A DNA stretch of 64,000 nucleotides from Uloborus plumipes (Eukaryota; Arthropoda; Arachnida; Araneae; Uloboridae). The position numbers were made by a program, and so were the translations under genes. The stretch lies in the NCBI GenBank assembly GCA_038373865.1, contig JAXGGA010000487.1, positions 1 to 64,000 on the forward strand, given 5' to 3'. The notes below the pieces were generated by a model. It did no database searches, was not told the origin of the DNA, and saw only the letters and a program-made list of their open reading frames with translations. Below are positions 37,901 through 50,100 of this stretch, piece by piece. Each line of letters starts with the position of its first letter. Position 1 is the first letter of the stretch.

Positions 37901-38240
37901 AAAAAGGAGTACGCACCCTGTAAAATGTTTGCATATTATATGAAAACTTAAAATAAAACTAATGAAAATGCTGCAGATTATTTCCAACTGACCAAATCAG
38001 TGTCGCAGACTGGCTAGAAAGTTTCTGCTTCTGGGGGTGGGAGGTCCCTGAACATTGCCAGTCCCCATAACGTCGCCATAAGATAGCCAAAGTTGCGTGT
38101 TTAAGATTTCAGTTCAAGAAATTCCAAGGTGTGGGTCCCCGAATCTCTCAGGCCTCAAAGGTCGCTTAAAACTGCATTTTTACAACCACAATTTCGAAAA
38201 AAACTCGGGGGAGAATCCCCGAGCCCCCCTCCTTTCGTAA
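34993..38240. other. AT-rich intergenic stretch
   Basis: No gene seen. A direct repeat of about 250 bp lies at 35400-35930 (separate entry). Poly-G of 13 at about 36665 and several poly-A runs are present. Confidence 0.5.
35400..35930 (+). repeat. Two direct copies of a 266-bp unit
   Basis: GAAATATGCAATCTTTGAAC restarts at 35413 and 35679. Both copies share ATTTAAGAGCTTCCAATATT, TATTAACGAAAGAAATTTAT and a GAATAAACGA..TAGCTTCACA stretch. They are moderately diverged. Confidence 0.85.
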
Positions 38241-38244
38241 CGTC

Positions 38245-38690
38245 ATTAAGTGAGGTCAATTAAGTTGGCCCCCCACATAAACAAATTTAAAAAACAAAGT
38301 AGGCTAAATATTTTGCACCGATTTTCACCCAAGTTTCACGTTTTGCACCCTATACCGAAAAAAAAAAATAGCGATTTAATTAGGGGGGGGGGGCAACTTA
38401 AGCTTAAGTTAGCTCTCCTCACCTCTTTAAATTCTTAACTAAATTTTTTTTTTGAAAATACCAGCTGTTTGCACCGATATGCACCCAAGTTTCACGTTTT
38501 GCACCCAAAACCGAAAAAAATTATTGGCGATTTCATTCGGGGGGGGGGGGGCAACTTAAGCTTAAGTTAGCACCCCTCACACCTGTGAATTTTTAACTGA
38601 AAATTTTTCTGAAAGTACCCACGGTTTGCACATACTTTGCACCCAAGTGTCACGTTTTGCACCCTAAGCCGAAAAAAGTTATTAGCGATT
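38245..38690 (+). repeat. About 160-bp tandem repeat with AACTTAAGCTTAAGTT palindrome
   Basis: Three units, each with CACCCAAGTTTCACGTTTTG, then CCGAAAAAA..TTA, then TAGCGATTTAAT, a poly-G run and the 16-bp palindrome AACTTAAGCTTAAGTT (about 38394 and 38553). Related units recur at 41290-41640 (same orientation) and at 41640-42075 and 43358-43700 (opposite orientation). Confidence 0.88.
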
Positions 38691-38699
38691 TAATGGGGA

Positions 38700-39950
38700 A
38701 GATGCATGATTTTCAAACTCACTTGCAAATAAAAGACCATGAAAAACTGTGCAGAAACATACCAATAACACCTCCATTAAGCCAGTTTAAACATATTTAA
38801 AACGAGTTTTAAAAGCGATTAGGCCACGCCTCCCGAAAAACGAAAGTAGCCGCTCCATGAGTTTGTGACGTCACAGAATACTACTTTTCTCCCTGCGTTC
38901 CTTCTGCTAGCGTTTGCTCTGCTGTACAGTGCGGAACTTCACACTAGCAGATATTGAGAAGATGGATCACGGAATCAATGTATTCCAAATACTAGTTTTA
39001 AAGCACAGGTTTTACATACTGCCAAGTTATTAAGCCTTTACAAGTCGCAAATCTTCACGGTTTATTTATTTATTTTTTTAAATTTTATGTTTTTTTAGCT
39101 ATAAAAGAATACTTATATGAAGAACATTTAGCTGGTAAAAACATGGGCTTAGATTCTTTGAGACACATGTCAGTCATGTTAACTGGGGGGGGGGGTGGAA
39201 AAGAAGAATACAATTTTTGTTATTCAACGACAAATATTGATAGCAAATACATTTTTTCGAGATATAAGAACTTGATTTTTGCATAGCGCGTGTTTTTACA
39301 AGAATATCAAAATGTGTTTCAAAATGCAATGCAATTCGGATGTTCTTGAGGATTGTTTGTGATTTATTTCATCAGAAATTTATTTAGAATTTGTTTTATT
39401 TAAAGCACATTTTAATTTAGATGATGACTTTTTAAAATGTTATTTATAAATCTAAACTTCTATTTATAGATTAATATTTTTTTATTTGTTACTCTGTAGA
39501 AAATAATCTGAATAAATGAACAAATAATAATAAAAAAATCTACGTTTTAACAATTCATCAAAAATTTAAGAGTTTTTTTTTTTTTTTTGAGCAATCGCGA
39601 TTGCTATTTGGTTTAACTCAATCGAAGCTGGTATTAACTCCTCAAACCAATTAAATAGCACACGGGTGCAACACTCCTCCTTCCTCTATTCGATAAATTA
39701 AATAAAATTTCAAATAGCGGGAACATTTTTAAAGAAAGATTTTTTTTTCACACACTCTTGGATACATTTTGAATGTCACCCGGTGTAACCCCCTTTTCAT
39801 CAATAATAATGATCCTGCATTGGATGAATTCTATATAATTTAAAACAATGGGGATATTTTTCAAGAAATTCAACATGTACATTTTTCATAAGTTGTGAGA
39901 TACATTTTTGGTTGGTTTCATTCAAACAACGCATGGGTGTTACTTGGTGC
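38700..39950 (+). repeat. 1.2-kb dispersed repeat, left arm
   Basis: Matches 50020-51245 in inverted orientation with moderate divergence. Shared marks are ACTCACTTGCAAATAAAAGA, TAGCAGATATTGAGAA, GAGCAATCGCGATTGCT and the TTTTTGGTTGGTTTCA end. The left arm carries TGACGTCA (a CRE-type palindrome) at about 38866; the other copy has lost it. Confidence 0.85.
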
Positions 39951-41289
39951 CCCCCCCCCCCCAACGGTATCGATGCTCTGCGTTTCATAAATTCTATATA
40001 AATAAATTTTAATGAAATTTTTAAGAAAGCAAATTTTTAAATTTTATGAAGTTTCGTAAACTCTTTAACACATTTTGGGTGTCACGCCCTGAAGGGTGTC
40101 CCCCCCAGCAACCCCCATCCAACCCCTTTAAAAATATTTTTAAACTGTTTTTTGTTTCTCAATTATTTATCGGTTTAAACACTCCTGTTTTTGCGAAAAT
40201 AAAAGCTTTTGACTCATCTTACTGCTCAAATTCTTTTCATTTCTACTGATATGAAATCGGGGTGTTTTTCTGAAAATGGATACAGCGTACAGCTAGCCAA
40301 CTTTGAACAATTATCGGCCTGCCTTTTAATGAATTTTTCTTCCATCATTTTAAATGAAAAGTCATTTTATTCTTTAAAAAATAATAATAATAAATATGAA
40401 GATATAGAAAAAAAAACCCGCATCAATCATTGATTATAACTACATTTCAGAAGTTAGATGACTGAATAAAACTAAACATGCTTCGAAAATTCGCAACAAA
40501 ACCCCCCGAAAAATGCAGCTGAAGTTGAAAACATTTTAAATATTTCAGTGGTAAACACTTGGACATTTTTACTGAGAATTAACGCACGTACTTTTTTAGG
40601 TTTCCGATTTGAAAAATGTTGGTGTTTTTCAGTGATCAGAACTCTCCAGAAATCTAATTCCAAGAAAATGATTGAAAGAATGAGAAAAGGATTGGAATGT
40701 AGTCAAAGAACGCAAACCTGTTCTGTTCTTGATCTACCAGCTTTACTACGCTCCTTTTCTTTTGTGAAGCAGAGTACCTTTCGTTTATCCCCCTCCCCCC
40801 CCCATTTCCCTTTTAAAGTGAACAATGACTATAAACCACTAAACTGATAAGAAGACACAGCTGCTTAAAAATTGGCTCAAACTTCATAAATGAGCTAAAA
40901 CATTAAAAATTGCCCTGAAAAGTTAATAAAAAACTTTTCAACGTTTAAAGAGCTGTGAAACTCTTTGTATAATGAACTAAGACGAAGAAAACGCCAAAAA
41001 ATGAACTACCATCCGGGCTCCGAATATAACGATAATACAAAACAGCGTGTTAAAAACACATCGACTGTCTCATCAAAGGCAGCGATACTGGGAGAATCGT
41101 ATTCTGTGACGTGGACCAATGGCTGAGCGTTTTTCGTCACGTGACATTGTTTACAAAAATCTCCCTTTTTAATTGCTTCTCACGCTCAAGTGAATGATTT
41201 TTTGGAATTTTAATGTTGATTTTCGGCATCAGCATCATCGATTCTATGAAATAACAGTAATTTAATCATATTTTGTGACATAGTGCATG

Positions 41290-42075
41290 TTCCCTATTCA
41301 GGGCGGCCAACTTAAGCTTAAGTTAGCCCCCAGCCCCCTCACCTGTAAAATTTTTAATTTAAGTAAATTTTAAAAATACCCACTTATGCACCTATTTTGC
41401 AATGATTTGAGTCCAAATTTCGCGTTTTAGTTGGTTTTATTGAGTTTATTGGCGCAAGAGCCTTAGTAGGCTGTACTGCGCCAAACGATGGTTTTATGTA
41501 AAAAATGAAGACATGTCAGGACTAAAAGTATCTAAAATACAATGGACATAAAAACATTTCCGTAACAGGACATCACGTTTTGCACCTTAAATCGGGAAAA
41601 GTTAATTAGCGTTTTTATTCGGTAAGCTCAACCTATCACCTGTAAATTTTTAAATGAAATAATTTTTGAATATACCCCAGTAATCCAGTGATAAATCGCT
41701 AATACCTTTTTTTTTCGGTTTAGTGTGTAAAAAGTGAAACTTGGGTGCAAATCGGTGCAAAATAGGTGCATAACGTGGGTATATTTAAAAAAAAAATATT
41801 TAAAAAGTGACAAGTAAGGGGGACTAACTTAAGCTTAAAAGTTGGCCATCCCGCATTAAATAACTAATAACTTTTTTTCGGTTTCGGGTGCAAAACGGGA
41901 AATTTGGGTGAAAAGTAGGTGCAAACCGTGGGTAAAAATGATCAGTTGAAAATTTACAGGTGACGGGGGCTAATTTAAGCTTTAGTTGCCCCCCCCCCTC
42001 CCCGAGGTAAATCGCTAATAACTTTTTTCGGTTTAGGGTGCAAAACGTGAAACTTGGGTACAAATCGGTGCAAGG
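41290..42075. repeat. AAGCTTAAG repeat family, head-to-head block
   Basis: Forward-oriented units (41290-41640) meet inverted units (41640-42075), so this block is itself a large inverted repeat. The block ends at the insertion site of the 42078-43357 element. The remaining inverted units resume at 43358. Confidence 0.78.
41425..41575 (-). mobile_element. Possible short retroposon insertion
   Basis: A segment of about 140 bp interrupts the repeat between CGCGTTTTAG and CACGTTTTGCACC, suggesting a diverged target duplication of about 9 bp. In reverse complement it ends TTGCGCCAATAAACTCAATA, a tail typical of SINE or LINE 3' ends. It contains a GGCGCAAG/CTGCGCC inverted repeat. I cannot name the family. 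Confidence 0.4.
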
Positions 42076-42077
42076 TA

Positions 42078-43357
42078 GGGGAGAGTGGTGAATGGGCCAT
42101 GGTGATGAATGGGCCACTAACAAAATATGAAAAAGTATTTGCATGAATTTTTTTTGATGCCACCAATAGATGTAGCTATTTGTTCTACTAAACTCATCCA
42201 ATATTCATTCGTTTGCGCTAAGCCATTTTCAAACTAGAGTGGTATGGTCAAGAATCTGACTGAAAAGTACGTTTTTCACTTTTTAGTAAAACATTTCCTA
42301 GCTAAAATGTACCAAGTATTTCACTGCATACATATGGATAAGCTAGTCTTTCCATATCTATAAACTAATCTTAAGATGTATTTTGATGTTATCTAAATTC
42401 AATGTACTCAAAAAACCTAAATGTATTCCAAAAGTATAGGTGGGGCTGAATGGGCCACTATGTCATGGTAATGAATGGGCCACCTAAATATTGTTTTTCT
42501 TCCTTTTCTTTGGATTTTCGCATTAATATGAAACACAACTGACTGTCATAGATAAAGATTACTGGCGTCAAAATAGGTTTGTAGTAACTTCTAAATATAA
42601 TTTGCAGATCTAATATTATATTTCTATAGTACAATAGACCTCTGGTCGCAGTGCGTGGCTTGAAAAAGCCCCCTCTCTCCTTCACATTATATTCCTCACA
42701 GTACGGTTTCATTTTCTTTCTTGGTAACTTAAGCTAGATATTACTTATTCCCGATGTCTAGTAAATTAAAAAAAAAAAAATTGAATTTTGACAATTTTGA
42801 AAATGAAGATGAAGTTTTTGAAAGTGATTTTAATATCATTTCTGAAGTATATAAAATTTGTTAAATCATAGTGTGTATTATCTGTTATTTTTTTTATATA
42901 TATTTGATGTTATTTATTTCTTACAATCTCATTATTTAGTCATTTTTCTGCTACAATTGGTATGCATCAGTTTTATTTTAATTGCATCAGTTTTGATGTT
43001 TATATAATTTTAAATCAGTATGATTTTGTATCATCATGTCAAGTGCCACATTTATTTTGTCATATTTAGCAAATAAAAGATTGAATCCACATGTTTTCAT
43101 TGAATTCATTTAGTCGCCCATTCATTACCTTCGATGGCCCATTCAACCCCATAGGTGGGGTTGAATGGGCCAAATTTCAAAATTTTTATTTTCTATTATA
43201 ATTCATTATAGACAGGTGCTAATCCAACTTTTATGACTTTTTTAGATGGCCAGATAAGTAAAGTAACTAAAACACCAATTTAGAGTTAAAACAAAGTGTT
43301 AGAAAAAATTACAAAAATTCAAAACCAAAAAGTGGCCCATTCATTACCACTCTCCCC
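42078..43357. mobile_element. DNA transposon with TGAATGGGCCA subterminal repeats
   Basis: Seen: the left end GGGGAGAGTGGTGAATGGGC is mirrored by GCCCATTCATTACCACTCTC then CCC, with TA on both sides (42076-42077 and 43358-43359). The interrupted repeat rejoins as GCAAGGTAGGTGCAAACC, confirming the boundaries. TGAATGGGCCA occurs at 42089, 42105, 42447, 42472 and 43162, and inverted at 43135 and 43333. A short acidic frame near 42757-42872 ending SDFNIISEVYKIC may be a transposase tail remnant. The TA duplication suggests the Tc1/mariner/pogo group. Confidence 0.85.
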
Positions 43358-43720
43358 TAGGTGCAAACCGTGTATATTTTCAAAAACAAATTTTAGTTAA
43401 AAATTTACTGGTGAGGGAGGCTAATTTAAGCTTAAGTTGCCCCCCCCCCCCCTTCTCCGAATTAGATCGCTAATAACTTTTTCGGTTTAGGGTAAAAAAC
43501 GCAAAACTTGGGTGCAAATCGGTGCAAAAGTAGGTGGAAACCGTGGATATTTTCAAAAAAAATTCTAAATAAAAATTTACAGGTGAGGGAGCCTAACTTA
43601 AGCTTATTGCCCTCCCCCCCTACAAATTAAATCGCTAATAGCTTTTTTCGGTTAAGGGTGCAACACGTGAAACTTGGGTGCAATTTAGGTGCAAACGAGT
43701 ATTAACAAAAATTAAAGAGT
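43358..43720 (-). repeat. AAGCTTAAG repeat family, inverted units
   Basis: Continuation of the inverted units after the TA-flanked insertion. Units carry GGTGCAAACCGTGG, TTTACAGGTGAGGGAG and TTAAGCTTAAG. Confidence 0.8.
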
Positions 43721-45100
43721 ATTAAACAAATTTTTTTAATCTCTAAATGTCGTATTAAAACTTCGTTTTTAGAGCTGCATTTTCAAAAGATAAATAAATA
43801 AAACCGGATGATAAACCTCATGCCCCTTCTCCAAACATAAGGGATATAAAAATGGACGGAAGTTTTCCACCCCTTTATTTCTCCAAAATCATTAAAACTG
43901 CGTTTACAAAGCTCCATTTTGAGAAAAATTTCGAGGGAGAGTCGCCGGACCCCACATTCCCTCCCTCCCTTCCATAGCATTATTACAGAATTACAAACTG
44001 AGCTTTTTCACATTTTAATTTCGGAAAATGAACGGGGTAGTGTTCTCAAACATCCTTTAAATCTAACATTATAAAGATTGTCTATTATTGTCGGTGTTAA
44101 ACCTTTGTTTTTAAGATACTTTTGAACTGATTAAGAGGCCGCCGATTTCATACACCCCCCCCCCCCCGACTTTTTTGACCTTGCGACGGCCCTGCGTGTT
44201 TTTTCAACTTTGGAGACATAAAGAAGTTATTAAGACCTAAATCAGAGCTTCATGAAAGACGGGGTGTAGCGAGTAACCTCAACATCCACAATCCACATCC
44301 TTTTCGTCGGGAATGAGCAATCTCAGAATCCTTTGCGCACAAACGCGATGCCACCTGCAGCTTTTTCTTTGAACAAAGTTCAATGGGAACCAAACGAAAT
44401 GGTCACTCTTTGACGATAATTCTTTCACCGTAAATCGATGATCTTATCCCTCTGTATGAAACAGTAGAACCTCTAGCAGCCTTATGTAACAGCAGCGATG
44501 TTGACGTTTCCTTCAGTTAAAAAAAGCTAAGAGAGCCCTTCCTTTGAAATTGATTATTTCCAATCTTGAAACATTTTTATCGCTAGCTGTGCTACAGAGA
44601 AAAATACACTTACCATCAACTTCCTGTAACATCATATATGCTTCAGCTGCCGGATTTAGCAAACGTATTTTTTGCTCACCGCGTGTTTTTCTGTGCGTCG
44701 AAAACGAAACTATATGTACTTAGATAGATGCCATGGTCAGACTGACGTTATGACCTTTGAAATTTAGCTATCTGTTCCTCAACTGTCCTACTACACATAC
44801 TGTCTGATATTTTATCGCGCGACCCTATTCGAAAATGCGCATGCATCATGTCTCTTCCGATTTTCCCAAAATAGGGGGGGGGGGGGATTGCAAAGTAACA
44901 TTCAACCAGGAAGTAACATGCGAAAAAAACTGAAAGCATTGAGAAGTGCTCCTCCTTAATCGATCACCCCTTGTTCAAATGCAAGCATTCGTGGGTGCCA
45001 GGCGCGGAGTTCGAAAACGAAAGTTACTTTATTTTGTTTTCTGTACCATGATTATTACTTGAAAAAATTGATCAGTCTAAATTGCATAGCTAGTAGCAGA
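43721..45100. other. Intergenic stretch, no gene seen
   Basis: Contains poly-C at about 44155 next to a GACGGCCCTG sequence that resembles a hAT-type right end (CAGGGCCGTCGCAAGG in reverse complement). No partner end or target duplication was found. Confidence 0.4.
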
Positions 45101-45119
45101 AAACAGCACTACTGTTTCC

Positions 45120-45840
45120 TCGCTTTTTCCAACGTCTTTCTTCAAGTTCAAGTTCCAGGAAGCAGAAAAAATTATGTGTGTGCGTGTACTGTGTTCTTAA
45201 ATTTTTAAGTACACTTGGGATTTAGAGGAGAGGGTGGGTACATTCTCCCAATCTCCCTCCGCGGATCTGCTTCTACTATTGTTTTAGTGTTTTCCTGGTG
45301 CCTTTGTTGAAGTTCAAATTCTAAAAACCAGAAGAATTTTCCTCTATTCTCTCCTAAAAAGAATTAAGTACAATTGAGATTTTTTTTTTTGGGGGGGGGG
45401 GTAGTTCCCCCTCCATGGATCCACTTTTTGCAATTATCATTCCATTTTCATGCGCCTTTTTGCAAGGTCAAATTCTAGAAAACTGAAGAATCCCCCTGTA
45501 CTCTGTTCTGAAAAGATTTAGGCACATTTGAGAGGGGGGAGGGAAACATTCCCCTAGTCTACTCTTCACGGATCCGTTTTACGCTTTCAATTGTTTCCCC
45601 TCTTTTCTGGACTCCTTTCAAAATTTAAGTTTTTTGAAAAACGAAAGAATTTTCTTGTTTTATGTTTCAAAACGTCTTAGGTACACTTGGAAGTTTAAGG
45701 GTTGGAGGGGGAAGGGGACATTCCCAAAGTTCTGTGGATTAACTTCTGCTATTTTTTCCTGCTTTTCCGGGCTCCTTTCCAAATTCAAGAACGAACAAAA
45801 AGCCTCTTCCTTCTCTGGTTAAAGTTCTAAAAAACGGAAG
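45120..45840 (+). repeat. Diverged tandem repeat, about 150-195 bp
   Basis: A phrase of the form TTCAAATTCTARAAAMCNGAAGAA recurs at about 45145, 45315, 45467, 45625 and 45820. It alternates with GTACACTTGGGA-like and GGGGGAACATTCCC-like phrases. Copies are strongly diverged. Confidence 0.7.
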
Positions 45841-45999
45841 AATTTATTATAAAAATACATCCAAAAGGGATTATTCAAAAATGCATCAATTTTGGAAATT
45901 TTTTTAAAAACTTCAAATATATTTTTCTACAATAAGTATAATTTACGAATTTAGCTAAAGAAAGGAAAAACAAATTCAGAAAAAAAGGCAAACTGAAAT

Positions 46000-46983
46000 A
46001 TTTTGAGATTCTATTTCGAAAATTAAAACAAGTAAAGTAAAAAGTTTACTTGGAGCCTCGCTTTAAGAGAGCCTTCTGGAGGACGAAAAACTGCCATGTC
46101 TTGTGGATGAAAGTGTGTGTGTGTGTGGGGGGGGGGGGGGAGTTAAGGGGCTTCGTCGTGGCCGTGGCCCCTTAACTTTTTCAAACGCAGTATAGAGAGG
46201 CAGAAAATGATTGTTTCCGTTTTCGACGAAGGGAGTCACAATAAGATAAAAGTGTTAGCAATATAAATATAACAATGAGCAGAATATAATATTCCAGTAC
46301 GCCTACGGGGCTCTACGGAAATTTTCGAAATTGAGAAAACGCAATTTTAGACGATCTTTGTGGTAATGTTAAGGCCTTTGGGAGGAAAGGTCCGGGTTCT
46401 TTCATTATGAAACTACGAGTAGAATGACAATTATTTTCAGCAAAACAGTCTACAAGTATCGAATTCAAAGTTAAAAGTATCAAATTCATTATTAGAGGAT
46501 TCGTTTAAGTATTTAAATTTGTGTATCGAAATTACGGAGGAAAAAAAAGAAAAACTAGAAAATAACATAATTTTATTTCATCCCTAGTCACATTGACAGA
46601 ATAATAAAAAAAAAAGTTTGACAGCAACATCTGAAAAGCACAAACAGAAACTACAACTACTAAAGCTTACAAAGTTTACAAGTGTTTGAAAAAGCCTATT
46701 TTGATTTTATGTGACGTCATGCAACAACAACAGTCTCGCATTTTAAAATTTCTCAGATTTGTATTCCGGAAGTTCTTTTCTGTTTCTGTAAATACAAAAT
46801 GTGTGAATTTCAAAATTTGTCACTCAAATTAATTTTTCCTAACATTAAAACCAGAAGAGTTTAAATTATTCACAAATATTGATTTCTATTATTTTGAAAC
46901 TTAGCTATTTTTTCTTCCTTCTGAATGGTGTTGAGATTAGCAGGATCGCGTCGATTCAGGATTGTGCATTGTGGGAACCAGCC
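46000..46983. promoter_or_regulatory. Presumed promoter and 5'UTR region of HCF
   Basis: The 1 kb upstream of the HCF start codon. It has a GT tract and a poly-G run near 46110-46140 and no TATA box at a usual distance that I would trust. GCATTGTGGGAA lies just upstream of the ATG. The transcription start cannot be fixed from sequence. Confidence 0.35.
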
Positions 46984-46994
46984 AAGATGGCGGC
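46984..46994 (+). promoter_or_regulatory. YY1-type motif overlapping the HCF start codon
   Basis: AAGATGGCGGC is an exact match to the YY1 core context found just downstream of many animal start sites. The ATG inside it is the HCF initiator. A second exact copy is at 47351-47361 in intron 1, and GCCGCCAT (minus-strand core) at 47567-47574. Confidence 0.6.
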
Positions 46995-47146
46995 ACCCAT
47001 ACTGAAGTGGAAGCGGGTAACAAACACAACTGGACAAGCTCCCAGGCCCCGACATGGACATCGAGCAGTTGCTATTAAAGATCTAATGATTGTGTTTGGT
47101 GGTGGTAATGAAGGAATAGTTGATGAACTTCATGTATATAACACAA
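46987..47146 (+). CDS. HCF: HCF exon 1 (coding part)
   Basis: Starts at the ATG in the CCAAGATGG context and ends after HVYNT plus one base, at donor GTGAGT. The frame is open upstream to about 46879, but the similarity to HCF starts at this ATG. Confidence 0.95.
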
Positions 47147-50100
47147 GTGAGTTAATAACTGACGTTTATGTTCGCCGCCGTACAGCAACTATCTTGTTTA
47201 CTTTTGAATAATTTTGCCCTAGTCCAAAATAATTTTATTGTTTAATTTTTTTTGTAGCAAAATTCATTTGCGATTCTTATGCTTTATTAGTAATGAAGTA
47301 TAATTCATGTGCAATATTTTAATTCTAATTTACTGCTGTTATACTATTTCAAGATGGCGGCGCCCGTGTGTGCGTCGTGACAAATGATAACAAAAGTAAA
47401 ATTAGAACCAAAAAGGCTTTGAAATGTTGTGTTTGTGTAATTTGTAAGATTTATAGTGTTCAGACTATGGAAATTAAGCATTAATATTGTGATCACATGT
47501 CGGAAAGAATAATAGCAGAGTAAACAATCTCGGCCGTTGTCGAAATGTCATGTACAGCCTCATTTAGCCGCCATACTCTCAAAGCAGACTCCTGTATTGC
47601 AGTGGCGTGCAATATTCGCGGTAAATCATAAATGAGATTGAATTTCGAATAAATTAAATTGTTTTACCATTAATGTTTCGTGCAATACAAACATGAATTT
47701 TAAATTAAACACTTGTTTTGTTTAAAAATTGTAACCTTGAGGCATTTTGAAATTTAATACTCTAATTATGAAGATTTAAATTGATTTTATATTAATTTGC
47801 AAATTGTGCGTGATTACAAATGTTGTTGATTTTGAAACGCGCTCTAAAGTGTGTAAAATAAAATAAATTACCGTTGTCTTCATTTAAAATTGTTTCATAA
47901 AATGTTATCTTCTTTTTGTTTTCAGTAAAGTTGATGTAAACACCCTGGAGTTTTTACTTTTCCCATGTGTCTAAAACTAAAATCATTACTTTCAACGATT
48001 TCGTTTTTATATCTTTACTTAATAATATAAAGCTGTAGAGTTTGTTTGTTTGAACGTGCTAATCTCAGGTACTGGTTCGATTTGAAGTTCTTTTTGTGTT
48101 GAATAGTCCATTTATCCAGGAAGGCTTTAGGCTATAGGAGTTATTGCTATAACTAAAAATAATAATGTTATGCATAGATTTTATTCGATTTCAAGGCAAT
48201 TTTCACATTAATAACCGAATACTGGGGTTAAAAATTACTTGCACATATTAATGTTAGATATCGTTGGAAGTAGAAAATTTTTCTCCTTCCTATGCAGTTT
48301 GTTCCAATTCTCTAACTTAAACACAGCACGAGTTATTCAATTTTTAAACTTGCCTTTTGCAAGGCTTCGCCTGATTTCTTGCAATACTTGGTTCATTAAA
48401 ACCATCAATAAAAAATAAACTAATTATTCCACAGTTTTGATTTTTACACCATTGGATAGAGCGATATTTTTAACCCCAGAATTGATTCGACTTACAGTCA
48501 AAGAAACAAGCTTTTATCTCCACTATAAAAAAAAAGTTACAAGCGTTTAAACTTTGAGTTCGAAAACCTCTTTTCTGATCAAATTATTAACGTTTTATTG
48601 CGTTGCTATGCGGACATCTTTTAAATTCATTGTTGGTTCCCTTTTCTTCATTGCATTTCTTAAAAGCATTTTATTTTACGGCATTTCTAGGCCCTCCTAT
48701 GATGATTATAACAAGGCAAATAAATCACTTTAGTTCAGAACAATTCCAAAGCTTTTGGCCTTTAATATTTAATCTACATGTATAAAAATGGAATAAGGGG
48801 CAGATTTGGCCGAAATTTTCACCGTTTGCTTCTTTTAGTACTGGGAAGGTTTAGAGACCAGTTTCAAAAAAATCCGATAGGTAGTTATTTTTTTATTTCA
48901 ATTTAAGACCTGATTTTGTCTTTTTAATTTTGGTTTAAAACTCCATTTTCCAAGACTTTCTTCAATTCAATCGAGTATTAAGTGTATCAACTCAACTCCC
49001 TGGCAGATAGCTGGAATTGCTGATATCATTTCCCCATTTCGTATTAAACATTCAGGGCTCAAGTCAATTCAAAAAGTCATGTTTTTTCAGCTTTTCTGCG
49101 TGCGGGCGAAGTTTAAGTATAGAAAGCAATTGGGACTTTTTAAGACGCGTGTCACTTGACATAATTTTTATTTTCAAGTTAGGCCGTGCAAAGCCGGGCC
49201 ACACAGCTAGTTAATAATAAAGTGCTACAAAATTTTCAGAAACATTGGTTACTGAATTCAGTGGTGTATGCAGACTAACCATTTCAGAGGCTGAGTTCAA
49301 AATTCGTCTTGCAAATTTTTGAAATGGAAACTTCAAGAACACTTTTAGATGACCTTTAATTTAGGGCGGGGTGTTGGGGTTTTTTCTCAGAAATGTAGTG
49401 TTGGTGTAACGAAGTTTTTTGGATCTTAAGTAACATTAAGGGATGGCATTCCTGTGCTCGCCCCAGTATTCTTTCAAGAGTTCCAAAAGTGCAATTTTAG
49501 GCAATGAATGAAGGAAGGGTTGGGTTTCTCCCCTTCATACTTTTCCAAAATGAAGGCCAAAAATGTAATTGTTCGCCATCTTTGATTAAAGAAAGGAATG
49601 GTGACTCTATCCCGGGAATTTTTTAAGATTGAAAGCTTAAAAACGTAATTTTAGGCTACTTTTGGTAAAAATTGTTTTGGAAAGCCTCAAACAGTTTCTT
49701 TTTTTCCGAGACATCCGTGTTTTTTATTTTCCGCAATAAAATATTCCCCCCCCCCCTAGTATATTTATTGTTTGAAAATCGAATGTCTCTGGCTCCAAAC
49801 TTATGACATTTTGCCAGACGTTGTTTTGCAATAATGCATTAACTCTCTTTTATCACTTTATTTTATTTTAAATAACATGCCATCTGAATCGCTTGATAAA
49901 ATTTCGTTATGACTGGTGTAACTTTTTACTGAAATATTTTATTTTTCTCTCTTGTCTTTTAACTTCCGTATCATGCCAACTTAATCTTGATAAAGTTTTG
50001 ATTTTCCCCCTTTCAATTACTTTTAAGTAACACCCCTGCAGGGGTTGAAACCAACCAAAAATGTATCTCACAACTTATAAAAACTATATGTTTAATTTCT

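Noticed and set aside
44155..44200. Right end of a CAGGGCCG-type transposon
   Set aside because: No matching left end at a sensible distance and no target duplication found.
47354..47380. A second gene starting ATGGCGGCGCCC in HCF intron 1
   Set aside because: The frame stops after eight codons and no donor-linked continuation was seen. Kept only as a motif.
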